Shown here piece after piece: positions 7,049 through 15,557 of a stretch of DNA of 47,232 nucleotides. The position numbers and the translations under genes are program-made. Source of the DNA: an uncultured Prevotellaceae bacterium (GTDB lineage: Bacteria > Bacteroidota > Bacteroidia > Bacteroidales > Bacteroidaceae); the NCBI GenBank assembly GCA_900316505.1, contig ONDH01000023.1, positions 1 to 47,232 on the forward strand, written 5' to 3'. Below the pieces are notes generated by a model, which saw nothing but the letters and a program-made list of their open reading frames with translations, did no database searches and was not told the DNA's origin. Positions within the stretch are counted from its first letter, which is position 1; each line of letters starts with the position of its first letter.

Positions 7049-7720
7049 AAGCAAGGAACCATTATAGAGCAATCCCTTTAGCATAAAGAACACCGTGCCA
7101 TCATCACCCAGCAAGGGAAGGATGCCAGTGAAGCGGAGGCATCCCATCAACTGGCTTGCCAAGAAGAGCATCACGAAATAGTTGGGCATGGCGGCAAATA
7201 TGGACACATGTGCCTGAATGAAGTCGCGCATGGTGGTGAACCGTCCTGACGTGTATCCATAGACATTCCCTATGAAGATGGCAAGACATGCCAGCAATCC
7301 GTAGAATCCTTTGGAAAATGCTGAATGCTCGATGGAGCCAAAGGCACTGAGCAGCACAGCATCGGGCAAGACAAGGAGTAGCGAGAAGAAACTCAGCACC
7401 ACAAGCACGGAAACACCCGTGATTTGCAGTGCCCGTTGCTGCTTGAGCGAAAGGTGGGAACGGAATGCCCGTAAGATACCTGAATCGCGCAGGACACTCA
7501 TCGCCATCAACCCCACGAGTATCTTTGCGATGTGTACTTCAGCGAAGTTGGGGATGATGTTACTACACATCCAACGTATGCCACGAGGCGTCAGCAAGCC
7601 CTGCACACCATCGACATAGATGCTCAGCACCCACGATACGAAAAGCAGGAGCACCAATGCTATGAGCAACCCCCAAAAGAGGTATTTCAAAACACGTCGG
7701 ATATGGTCTCGGTAGGTCAT
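7025..7720 (-). CDS. Half-length AbgT-like membrane protein in a two-component operon
   Basis: 231 aa with about six hydrophobic segments. The stretch GVQGLLTPRGIRWMCSNIIPNF, followed by a segment ending AMSVLRDSGIL, resembles the N-terminal part of AbgT-family (p-aminobenzoyl-glutamate) transporters, where LLSPEGIRW and GVAERSGL are typical. NYFVMLFLASQLM may correspond to a later AbgT segment. Full AbgT proteins have about 500 aa, so this is a reduced or diverged relative and may not transport. Its ATG overlaps the response-regulator stop in an ATGA arrangement, indicating translational coupling. It is the last gene of the operon. The AbgT assignment is by eye and moderate. Confidence 0.6.
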   Translation of the reverse strand: MTYRDHIRRVLKYLFWGLLIALVLLLFVSWVLSIYVDGVQGLLTPRGIRWMCSNIIPNFAEVHIAKILVGLMAMSVLRDSGILRAFRSHLSLKQQRALQITGVSVLVVLSFFSLLLVLPDAVLLSAFGSIEHSAFSKGFYGLLACLAIFIGNVYGYTSGRFTTMRDFIQAHVSIFAAMPNYFVMLFLASQLMGCLRFTGILPLLGDDGTVFFMLKGLLYNGSLLLYILLVL

Positions 7721-8436
7721 TCGTCGTCTGGTTCGAGGTTGTCAATGTCAAGGATGCGCAGTTCGATGGCTTTCGTGGCAAGGCGCGTGGCATTCACGGG
7801 TTCATGGTCTTCGCCAAAAAGGCGGTTCGTGAGGTCATTCTGACGTTTCTCGATAGATTTCACGCCGAATGGCATGCCCTTCAACGCTGCAATCATGTCT
7901 TTCGTATAGCCAAGTGCCAAATGACGGAGGAAGCGCTCGTCGTACTCGTCAATGTCGTAATCAAGAAAAGCTTCCTGTCGCATGGACTCATTGATGACGG
8001 ATTGACGGAAACGCTGCAGTATCTTTTCGAGAATGGGTTGATTGAACACCATACGTTTGCCATTGAGCACACTCTGCACATCGCCCTTGGTGAGCAGTTC
8101 ACCGCTCTTCAAGATGATGCCATCGGTACCAGCATCAAGGGCATCCACCCACAGCTTCTCATTCATGATTTCACCAGTGAAGATGAGCACATGTACATCT
8201 GGATAGCGACGGCGCAACTGTTTGCACACATCGACACCTGCTGTGGTTGAGCCGCCCAAACCAAGGTCAAGCAACACCAGATCGGGCTGGCTATCACGCA
8301 TCAGACGCCAAAGCTCCGTCTCATTCATGGCGGTGCCCACTATCTCCGCTTCAGGAATCTCTGAACGGAATATCTCAACTGTACCCTTCATTTCGAGGGC
8401 TACATCTTCGACTATTATCACTTTGAAAGGATCCAT
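7717..8436 (-). CDS. Response regulator with NarL-like C-terminal domain
   Basis: 239 aa starting MDPFKVIIVEDVALEMKG. Receiver domain at residues 1-120: acidic pair E10-D11, phospho-acceptor D57 in PDLVLLDLGLGG, T87 in LIFTGE, K110 in IILKSGE. The C-terminal region (about 165-225), YDERFLRHLALGYTKDMIAA followed by a segment starting VKSIEKRQNDL, looks like a diverged LuxR/NarL helix-turn-helix. The frame extends further upstream into the kinase gene, but MDPFKV is the natural receiver start and lies 43 bp after the kinase stop. Probably the target of the double kinase encoded immediately upstream. Confidence 0.88.
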   Translation of the reverse strand: MDPFKVIIVEDVALEMKGTVEIFRSEIPEAEIVGTAMNETELWRLMRDSQPDLVLLDLGLGGSTTAGVDVCKQLRRRYPDVHVLIFTGEIMNEKLWVDALDAGTDGIILKSGELLTKGDVQSVLNGKRMVFNQPILEKILQRFRQSVINESMRQEAFLDYDIDEYDERFLRHLALGYTKDMIAALKGMPFGVKSIEKRQNDLTNRLFGEDHEPVNATRLATKAIELRILDIDNLEPDDE

Positions 8437-8479
8437 TTTGTTTGGTTTTATAAGTTGATGATTCGATTGATTCTTGGTA

Positions 8480-11400
8480 TCATGACACAACAGGAAGGGT
8501 GAAGACGAATCTTGAGCCCTGACCATCGTCAATGTTTTCGACATAGATGCGGCATCCGCGACGTGCCGAGTAGGCATCGTGCTCTCTAACAATCTGGCGG
8601 CTAATCATATATTGCGCTCCAGAAAGGGTGTCGCTCTTGGCGTCATACTTGATATTATCTATGTAGAAGAGTTGCGGTATCTCCTCTTCGTCATAACGGT
8701 ATGCTGTATCGGTAAATGCAAATTTAGCAAAACCATCCGACACTTCAAAATCCAACAACAGGTCACCACCCGATTCATGTTCAAAATAGAGGGAGATGAT
8801 GTTGTCAAGAAGTGTCTGAATAAAGATTCTGTCACCTTGTATCATCAGTTTCTGCATGCCCTGCACTTTGATGGCAGTCTTTCCGCGGGATTTCTTCTGC
8901 TGCTTCTTGAACGAGCGTGTTGCCATCTCTCCTATGTCGTGAGCAGAAAGCATGGTACGTTTGAACAGCACTTTCTCCACCTGTTTTCCTGCACAAGTGC
9001 TGAGGATAGTGAACACTTCCTTATAATATGAAAGCAATTCGTCGATGTCGTTGATGGTTGTAGCTTGCACTGACACATTCGTATCGGACAAAGCAGCATC
9101 CACAATCTGCTTGATGCGGTTCGGATAGTACATGGTCTCATGCTTCAATGTGGAGAGGCAGTTGTCCATAATCTGATTGCGCACATACACCTTCTGTTGC
9201 TCGTTGTCTATGCGAAGGCGTTCATCCTGCTTCAATTCCAGCAGCTCCTTCATCTCATCCACCTTGTGATAAGAGAAATAGGTATGGATGCTCATGAATT
9301 GTGCCACGAGATTGATAATGAGTGCCTCTTCGTCTTGCAACTTGCCATCGATGAAATGAACACCCAACACACCTGTCACCTGATCGCTTGTGCCAGGCAC
9401 AAACATCGGATAGGCACGGAAACGCCCATTGCTGCTGACCACTTCCTGATGCTGACGATAAGCGGACTGCATCATGCTCTCATAGACATTGCGCTCTTCC
9501 ACCTTCCCCGTAAAGTGATACTGAAATTGGTCGGACGAATCATTGTAGGGCTGCATCATGCCCACTGTGTCTGCTGTCTTGATGTCGGAGAGATTCTGAT
9601 GCAGCACTGCCGGCAATGTCTGCTCCGTAGCCGTGAAGACATTGTTGTTCAGCTGAATGAACTGACGCAGATTGAAGATGAACAGCTGGGTGTTGCGGTA
9701 ATGCAGGAAGAAATAGGTTGCCAACACCAAAAACAGCAATACACCCAAAAGAATGGCAGTGGTCTTCTTGTTGCGGTTTGCCATCCTGATGTCATTGCAA
9801 TACCCTTCCAATGTGGGGTCAGTACTAGTCAACTTATAGAGTCGTGTGAACACCTCGCTGTTATAATGGTACAGACTGTTCCTGTTCAACGATAATGCTG
9901 AAATCGCCACCTCATTGCGGACACCAATAATCAAATCATAATCGGTGTCCATGCCAGATTTCCACCACTCCACCTCAGCCATGTCGGGACCTTCCAAGGT
10001 CATCAGATGTTTGCCCTTAGGCACTTGTTCCAGATAGTAGCGGTTGAAGCACTGAATGGCAGAATCAGCATACACTATGGCACGTGCATAGTCTCCCGTC
10101 ACATTGGCGGTGAAGATGCTATCTGCATACATCTCAGCATCAGGCAGATGGACTTCTGCCATCATCATAGCGCACTGCATGAACATGCCAACGCACATCA
10201 TCAGTTTCAGCACACCTTTTGGCAGACGGAAGAAGAAACGGCTTCCCTTCCCCATTTCACTCTCCACACCAAACTCGCACACATTGAACACAGCATTGGT
10301 CTTCTTGTACTTGCCGATGATGCCTTTGCAGTTCATCAAACCAAAACCAAAACCTTTGTTCTGCAAAATGTCGGAAGCATGCACTCCTTCTGTTCCTATC
10401 TTGCTGGAATCATACACTTTCGAATTGTTCAAGGTGTCCACATCTTCTGCCGACATGCCATGTCCCGTGTCTGTCACAGACACCTCCACATAGGCATCAG
10501 TCTCTACAGCAGAGAGTTTCACCTGTCCTTCTGAGGGCGTGTATTTACGTGCATTATCCAAAAGCGTGTTCATCATGAAGAGCGTCAACGACTTATCCGC
10601 CTTCACCACTGCATCAGTATCATCCACTACCAGCGAGACTCCCTTGATGTCAAAGCTCTTGGTGCCATGCCGCAACGTCTCGAACAAGGGTTTCAGCGAG
10701 AAGTTCTCGATGTTCAACGTCACCATGCCTTGGCGTATCTTCACCCAATGGCCTAGCACATCATTATAGTCATTGATTTTGTCAACGAGTTCGCTCAGGT
10801 ATTGGAAACGCTCACGGATGGTTTCAGGCTTGGCATCCTTGTCAGACTTCAACTTGTTGATTTCATGCAAGGCACGATCAAGGAAAGGCGTGATGCCGTT
10901 CACGATAGACATAGAAGTCAACTTCTCGATATATTGACGCTTATTCTCTTCGAGCCGCTTCTCAAACACATACGTCTCACTCTCCAGCCGCTGCTCTTCC
11001 TCTGAGAACTGAATATACTGCATGCCCTTCTGCTTCATCCAATTGTAGAAGACCTGCAACACATGGAACAGTTCCTTATCCAATCCCTTCATGGTTCGGA
11101 AGTCCATCGTTGTCCAATCCTTGCCTTTCACCTGCGGGAACAGACGTTCCACATCTGCATCGGCAATTCCATGCAATAATTCCTCCAAATCCTCCTCGTC
11201 CTCCATATTCTCGGACAAAGCAGACGACAAATGTTTACACACATCTATCACCTTGCTCAACTTCCTCACTTTCTTCCTATACTCCTCACGGCTCCGCTTG
11301 TTATAGACATACAACAGCCAAACCAGCACCACAATCGTCAAACCAAACACCCACAAGAGAAGATTGAGCACATGCTCCTCCTGTTTCAGGTTGCCTTCCT

Positions 11401-12697
11401 CCTGCTGCACACGCAAGTCTTGTCGAGTAGCGTCCAGAATGTCGAAATAAACATTGTGATTGTAATCAGATTCCGCTTTCAGACCTCTTGCACCATAAAC
11501 AACACTCAACTGCTCACGCACCATTGCCAACCATTCAGGCACAGCAACGACAGCAGGAGTGACAATCCAGCGCATCTCAGTGGAAATTGTGTCGTCAGTA
11601 TTCGTATAGGCACAAAGCAACTCATCGGGAGCATCATCCGTCCTTGGAGCATTTCTCATCATCTTACGGTGATGCTGGTTAATCAGTTCCAATGCATCCT
11701 CCATCTGCACCAATGCCAAACTGTCTTCATTTGCCCTCAGATAATAATCCGAGAGTGTGACGAGCACGGTTGTCTGTACAAAATCATTGCCATACAATTT
11801 GGCAAGTCGCAAAGCCCTATTCGCCAATTTCAGCTCCAATGGGACAAAGCCGAACTCACCTATCAGCTCTTCGATGAACACCCAACGTGAGGGTTTCAGT
11901 TCTCCACCCGACATGATGGACTTAGCCAAACCATTCAGAGCCAGTATTTCGTAATAGACATTACCGTTCTGACGGCTCATCGACAGAAGACGTATCAAGT
12001 TGCGTTGCGGTTCTTCGTCCATTGTCCATTGTCCATCGTCCATCGTACCTCGTACATCATACACGGATGTCAGGAACAAATAGGCAGATTGTCTGATAGA
12101 GTCGGTGGCAAACAAGTCCCTGTTCGTCTCCAGCCATTCAGCTTCCTCTTTCACCCCTTCATCCTGACGCATCTTCATGAAATAGTTCATCGACACCATG
12201 TGATAGTCGGTCTGAACAGCATTCCACAACACCTTCTGATGTTCCGTCATATCTTCCTTCTCCTCCTCCACATTCGCCAGACGTTCCAACGCGTCACTCC
12301 GATAGTCATAAAACTCCTTGCTCATCGAAAGCATCAGACACACAGACATCATATCCACATCAGCCATGCCACACAACAAGTCGTTGTTCGACTCATCCAG
12401 CACCTGCTTGTAGCACACCTGTGCAGAATCATACTCCATGCGCATGCCATACACATCACCCTTGTTCAGGAGTGCCTCATGAAAACCATCAGAATAGGTG
12501 GAGGTGTTGTATTTGTCAATCACCTGATTCACATAGTCAGATGCATCATCGAGCGAACGATACATGGCTTTATGCGCCATCACGTTTAGCGAGTCAATCT
12601 CACCCTGCTGCACGTCAGAAGCATCTCCACACGCCATCATGCAGAGAAGGATTGTCGGCAAAACAAGAAAAGATAATATGCGGGCTTGAAGGCGCAT
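8480..12697 (-). CDS. Giant tandem sensor histidine kinase (two kinase modules in one chain)
   Basis: 1405 aa. Residues 1-25 form a signal with possible lipobox (CMMAC). About 30-440 is a TPR-like helical sensor, then a membrane segment at about 441-463. Kinase module 1 has intact ATP-binding boxes (NTLLDNARKYTP, VTDTGHGMS, GFGFGLMNCKG), but its dimerisation region reads SIVNGITPFL with no histidine where one is expected. A hydrophobic segment, LKLMMCVGMFMQC (about 830-850), leads to a second sensor, a membrane segment at about 975-995, and module 2. Module 2 has a His box (LKHETMYYPNRI, about 1183) but eroded ATP-binding motifs (FAFTDTAYRYDEE). I recall DUF5112/DUF5113 domains in similar Prevotella proteins. 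ATG 12697 is chosen because the -7 box overlaps the earlier ATG. A dispersed repeat lies in frame at 12013-12066. Confidence 0.88.
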   Translation of the reverse strand: MRLQARILSFLVLPTILLCMMACGDASDVQQGEIDSLNVMAHKAMYRSLDDASDYVNQVIDKYNTSTYSDGFHEALLNKGDVYGMRMEYDSAQVCYKQVLDESNNDLLCGMADVDMMSVCLMLSMSKEFYDYRSDALERLANVEEEKEDMTEHQKVLWNAVQTDYHMVSMNYFMKMRQDEGVKEEAEWLETNRDLFATDSIRQSAYLFLTSVYDVRGTMDDGQWTMDEEPQRNLIRLLSMSRQNGNVYYEILALNGLAKSIMSGGELKPSRWVFIEELIGEFGFVPLELKLANRALRLAKLYGNDFVQTTVLVTLSDYYLRANEDSLALVQMEDALELINQHHRKMMRNAPRTDDAPDELLCAYTNTDDTISTEMRWIVTPAVVAVPEWLAMVREQLSVVYGARGLKAESDYNHNVYFDILDATRQDLRVQQEEGNLKQEEHVLNLLLWVFGLTIVVLVWLLYVYNKRSREEYRKKVRKLSKVIDVCKHLSSALSENMEDEEDLEELLHGIADADVERLFPQVKGKDWTTMDFRTMKGLDKELFHVLQVFYNWMKQKGMQYIQFSEEEQRLESETYVFEKRLEENKRQYIEKLTSMSIVNGITPFLDRALHEINKLKSDKDAKPETIRERFQYLSELVDKINDYNDVLGHWVKIRQGMVTLNIENFSLKPLFETLRHGTKSFDIKGVSLVVDDTDAVVKADKSLTLFMMNTLLDNARKYTPSEGQVKLSAVETDAYVEVSVTDTGHGMSAEDVDTLNNSKVYDSSKIGTEGVHASDILQNKGFGFGLMNCKGIIGKYKKTNAVFNVCEFGVESEMGKGSRFFFRLPKGVLKLMMCVGMFMQCAMMMAEVHLPDAEMYADSIFTANVTGDYARAIVYADSAIQCFNRYYLEQVPKGKHLMTLEGPDMAEVEWWKSGMDTDYDLIIGVRNEVAISALSLNRNSLYHYNSEVFTRLYKLTSTDPTLEGYCNDIRMANRNKKTTAILLGVLLFLVLATYFFLHYRNTQLFIFNLRQFIQLNNNVFTATEQTLPAVLHQNLSDIKTADTVGMMQPYNDSSDQFQYHFTGKVEERNVYESMMQSAYRQHQEVVSSNGRFRAYPMFVPGTSDQVTGVLGVHFIDGKLQDEEALIINLVAQFMSIHTYFSYHKVDEMKELLELKQDERLRIDNEQQKVYVRNQIMDNCLSTLKHETMYYPNRIKQIVDAALSDTNVSVQATTINDIDELLSYYKEVFTILSTCAGKQVEKVLFKRTMLSAHDIGEMATRSFKKQQKKSRGKTAIKVQGMQKLMIQGDRIFIQTLLDNIISLYFEHESGGDLLLDFEVSDGFAKFAFTDTAYRYDEEEIPQLFYIDNIKYDAKSDTLSGAQYMISRQIVREHDAYSARRGCRIYVENIDDGQGSRFVFTLPVVS
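12013..12066 (-). repeat. Dispersed GTCCATCGTACATC-type repeat inside the kinase coding sequence
   Basis: Tandem variants of GTCCATTGTCCATCGTCC followed by CGTACATCATAC match the intergenic repeat at 4075-4098 (reverse complement). In the protein it encodes the low-complexity segment TMDDGQWTMDEEP at about residues 215-228, between two TPR-like helices. The frame is kept. Confidence 0.75.
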
Positions 12698-12736
12698 GGA
12701 CAACGGATTTAGGCGTCTTGAATCATATAATAAGTG

Positions 12737-12744
12737 CAAAGGTA
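12737..12744 (-). promoter_or_regulatory. -7 element of the kinase operon promoter
   Basis: On the minus strand TACCTTTG, followed by CAC, matches the TAnnTTTG consensus. No good TTTG is visible at the -33 distance. It overlaps the in-frame ATG at 12739, which argues for ATG 12697 as the start, with a leader of roughly 35 nt. Confidence 0.55.
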
Positions 12745-12789
12745 AAACAAAATTTTTGTTTTCCTCTTTTTTTCGACATTTTATTCATA

Positions 12790-13022
12790 ACTTTGTAACA
12801 AAATATAACATAACGCGACTTGTGGAAGTGACGAAGTAATCGAAGCTACTCCGAATTAGGAATGAGGAGTTAGGAATGAGGAATTGCCATGCGGGGTGTA
12901 AGCATCGCGTCAGCCTAATTGTCAATTGTCAACTGTCAATTGTCAACTAAGCGCAGCGCTCAATTCGTTAACTTCGATTACTTCAAATAAATAAAACTCC
13001 CGAAACTTATATAACAAAAAAC
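12790..13022. repeat. Repeat-bearing divergent region between kinase operon and folC
   Basis: Holds AATTAGGAATGAGG-like repeats at 12852-12886 and a tandem CAATTGTCAACTGT-like repeat at 12919-12946. The latter is the same family as at 22676-22702, 23944-23968 and inside tamB at 25308-25346. AAGCGCAGCGCT lies at 12947-12960. No convincing folC promoter box is visible. Confidence 0.6.
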
Positions 13023-14306
13023 ATGACCTATCAAGAAACTATAAACTATCTGTTCACGTCTGCCCCACTATTCCAGAATGTCGGTGGTGATGCCTACAAA
13101 GAAGGGCTTAGCAACACCCATCAGCTGGACACATATTTCGGGCATCCTCATCAGCAATACAAAACCATCCATGTGGCTGGTACAAACGGAAAAGGTTCCT
13201 GCTCACACACCTTAGCGGCTGTCTTGCATGCATCAGGGCTCAAAGTGGGACTCTTCACCTCGCCTCATTTAGTGGATTTCAGAGAGAGAATACGGGTGAA
13301 TGGTGAGATGGTGAGCGAACAATACGTGATTGATTTCGTGGAACAACATCGTTCCTTTTTCGAACCGTTGCACCCATCGTTCTTTGAATTGACCACAGCC
13401 ATGGCATTCAAGTATTTTGCAGAGCAGAGAGTGGATGTGGCAGTGGTGGAAGTGGGTTTGGGCGGCAGGTTGGATTGCACGAACATCATCACACCCGAAG
13501 TGTGCGTCATCACCAACATCAGTTTCGACCATGTGGCTTTTCTGGGTGACACTTTGGCTAAGATTGCTGGCGAGAAGGCTGGCATCATCAAGCCCAAGAC
13601 GCCCGTGGTCATCGGTGAAGTGCTCAAAGAGACCAGACCTGTTTTTGAAACAAAAGCACAAGAGATGGATGCCCCCATCTTCTTCGCCGAAGAGGAAAAA
13701 GAAATCAGCAGTCATCGCTTTTGTCCCAAAGGAGGCATCAATTATCATACAGCAAAATACGGGAAAGTGCATGGAGAACTTGGCGGGTACTGCCAGCAGA
13801 AGAATGCATCCACCATCCTATGTGCCATCAGCAGACTGAAAGAAAAGGGATTCCGCATCAGCAACGAACACATCAGAGAGGGGTTCGCCCATGTGTGTGA
13901 GATGACTGGATTGATGGGGCGATGGCAGACATTGCGGACTGCCCCAAGAGTGGTTTGCGACACAGGGCACAACGTAGGAGGCTTCCGATGGATTACAAAA
14001 CAATTAAGTAAAGTACACGCGCCCATGCGTGTAGTATTTGGTATGGTCAATGACAAGGACATCAGCGGTGTGCTCGCCATGATGCCCAAACACGCCACCT
14101 ACTATTTCTGCCAGGCAAGCGTGAAACGTGCCCTGTCTCACGAGGAAATCAGACGGAAAGCCGAAGCATACGGACTGAAGGGCAAGGATTTCCCCACAGT
14201 CATGCAAGCCTACCAAGCGGCACTTGACGATGCCAGCACCGAAGATTTCATTTATGTTGGGGGGAGCAGTTTTGTGGTGGCAGACCTGCTTTCGGGCAGG
14301 GAATAG
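13023..14306 (+). CDS. folC: Folylpolyglutamate synthase / dihydrofolate synthase
   Basis: 427 aa, a normal family length. Adds glutamate to folates, and in bacteria usually also joins dihydropteroate to glutamate. The ATP-binding loop HVAGTNGKGSCSHTLA (about residues 50-65) and SPHLVDFRERIRVNG are the two FolC signatures. VVEVGLGGRLDCTNII is the Mur-ligase-type central motif and VCDTGHNVGG the C-terminal domain start. It is followed by a terminator at 14307-14340. It is probably transcribed alone. Confidence 0.95.
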   Translation: MTYQETINYLFTSAPLFQNVGGDAYKEGLSNTHQLDTYFGHPHQQYKTIHVAGTNGKGSCSHTLAAVLHASGLKVGLFTSPHLVDFRERIRVNGEMVSEQYVIDFVEQHRSFFEPLHPSFFELTTAMAFKYFAEQRVDVAVVEVGLGGRLDCTNIITPEVCVITNISFDHVAFLGDTLAKIAGEKAGIIKPKTPVVIGEVLKETRPVFETKAQEMDAPIFFAEEEKEISSHRFCPKGGINYHTAKYGKVHGELGGYCQQKNASTILCAISRLKEKGFRISNEHIREGFAHVCEMTGLMGRWQTLRTAPRVVCDTGHNVGGFRWITKQLSKVHAPMRVVFGMVNDKDISGVLAMMPKHATYYFCQASVKRALSHEEIRRKAEAYGLKGKDFPTVMQAYQAALDDASTEDFIYVGGSSFVVADLLSGRE

Positions 14307-14340
14307 CAGAAAAGAAAGAGGCGAAAGCCCCTTTTTCTGT
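14307..14340 (+). terminator. Terminator after folC
   Basis: CAGAAAAGAAAGAGGC (14307-14322) can pair with GCCCCTTTTTCTG (14327-14339) around a GAAA loop, with the T run inside the descending arm. It begins immediately after the folC stop codon. Confidence 0.7.
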
Positions 14341-14462
14341 CAAAAAAACTAAAATCTGAAAAAATAATTGGTAGAAAGTTCGTTTAGTAAAAATATTTTC
14401 ATTTAATTTGCAAAGAGAAATCTAAAACCGAATTATTAATCATCACTTAAAATAATTATTCT

Positions 14463-15545
14463 ATGAGCACTATTCAACCAAAATTGAGTGGTCTTAAGGC
14501 CGAAAACTTCCAGAAGGTAGTGAAAGGCAAGAAAACAGACCTGTACACCCTTGTGAACAAGGATGGATATGAAGTATCAATCACCAACTACGGTGGCGCC
14601 ATCGTTGCCATCATGGTACCCGGAAAGGACGGCAAGGTTGCCAACGTCATTCAGGGACATGACAACATCGATGACGTCATCAACTCTCCAGAGGCATACC
14701 TTTCCACACTGATAGGTCGTTTTGGCAACCGTATCGCAAAGGGTAAGTTCACACTGAACGGAAAAGAGTATCAGCTCGCCATCAACAACGAGCCCAACGC
14801 ACTGCATGGCGGTCCCACAGGACTCCACTCACAGGTGTTTGAGGCTTTCCAAAGCGGCGAACAGAGCTTGACCCTCAACTGCATCCTCCCATACGGACAT
14901 GAAGGTTTCACAGGTGAGGTGAAGATTTCAGTGGAATTCACTTGGACAGATGACAACGAGCTGGTCATTGAATATCTCGCTACCACCAACAAGAAGACCA
15001 TCATCAACCTGACACATCACGCCTACTTCTCGCTTCAGGGCATTGCCAACCCAACACCGGGTATCGAAGACCAGCTTCTCGAACTGAACGGCGACTTCTT
15101 CATCCCCATCGACAACACCTGCATACCTACAGGTGAAATTCTCAAGGTGGCTGGCACCCCATTCGATTTCCGTACACCAAAAGCCATAGGTAAGGACATC
15201 GATGCCGACGACGAACAAATCAAGAACGGAAACGGCTACGACCACTGCTTCGTGCTGAACAAGAAAGAAGTGGGCGAACTCTCATTTGCAGCACGTCTGA
15301 CAGATCCAAAGTCAGGGCGCACACTCGAAACATACACCACAGAACCCGGTATGCAGGTTTATTCCGACAATTGGGGCTCAGGCAACCCCATCCAATTGGG
15401 TTGCACAGCACCACGCCGTTCGGCCATCTGCTTTGAGTGCCAGCATTTCCCAGACTCGCCCAATCGTCCTTACTTCCCATCCACCGTGCTCAAGCCAGGT
15501 GAGAAGTACACACAGAAGACCATCTACAAATTTGGAGTTGAATAA
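14463..15545 (+). CDS. galM: Aldose 1-epimerase (galactose mutarotase)
   Basis: 360 aa. Interconverts alpha and beta anomers of galactose or glucose, feeding galactokinase. Visible features: GRFGNRIAKGKF near residue 80, the catalytic-histidine region INLTHHAYFSLQG (about 181-193), and TEPGMQVYSDNW near the C-terminus, which precedes the catalytic base region. No signal peptide is seen, so it is cytoplasmic, unlike some exported Bacteroides GalM proteins. A near-consensus -7 (TTAATTTG at 14403-14410) lies upstream. It is followed 12 bp later by galK, so they form one operon. Confidence 0.94.
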   Translation: MSTIQPKLSGLKAENFQKVVKGKKTDLYTLVNKDGYEVSITNYGGAIVAIMVPGKDGKVANVIQGHDNIDDVINSPEAYLSTLIGRFGNRIAKGKFTLNGKEYQLAINNEPNALHGGPTGLHSQVFEAFQSGEQSLTLNCILPYGHEGFTGEVKISVEFTWTDDNELVIEYLATTNKKTIINLTHHAYFSLQGIANPTPGIEDQLLELNGDFFIPIDNTCIPTGEILKVAGTPFDFRTPKAIGKDIDADDEQIKNGNGYDHCFVLNKKEVGELSFAARLTDPKSGRTLETYTTEPGMQVYSDNWGSGNPIQLGCTAPRRSAICFECQHFPDSPNRPYFPSTVLKPGEKYTQKTIYKFGVE

Positions 15546-15557
15546 AAACGCTACCCT

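Noticed and set aside
8480..12697. Frameshift or assembly error joining two kinase genes
   Set aside because: The frame is open throughout, codon usage is continuous, and the membrane topology of the fusion is coherent.
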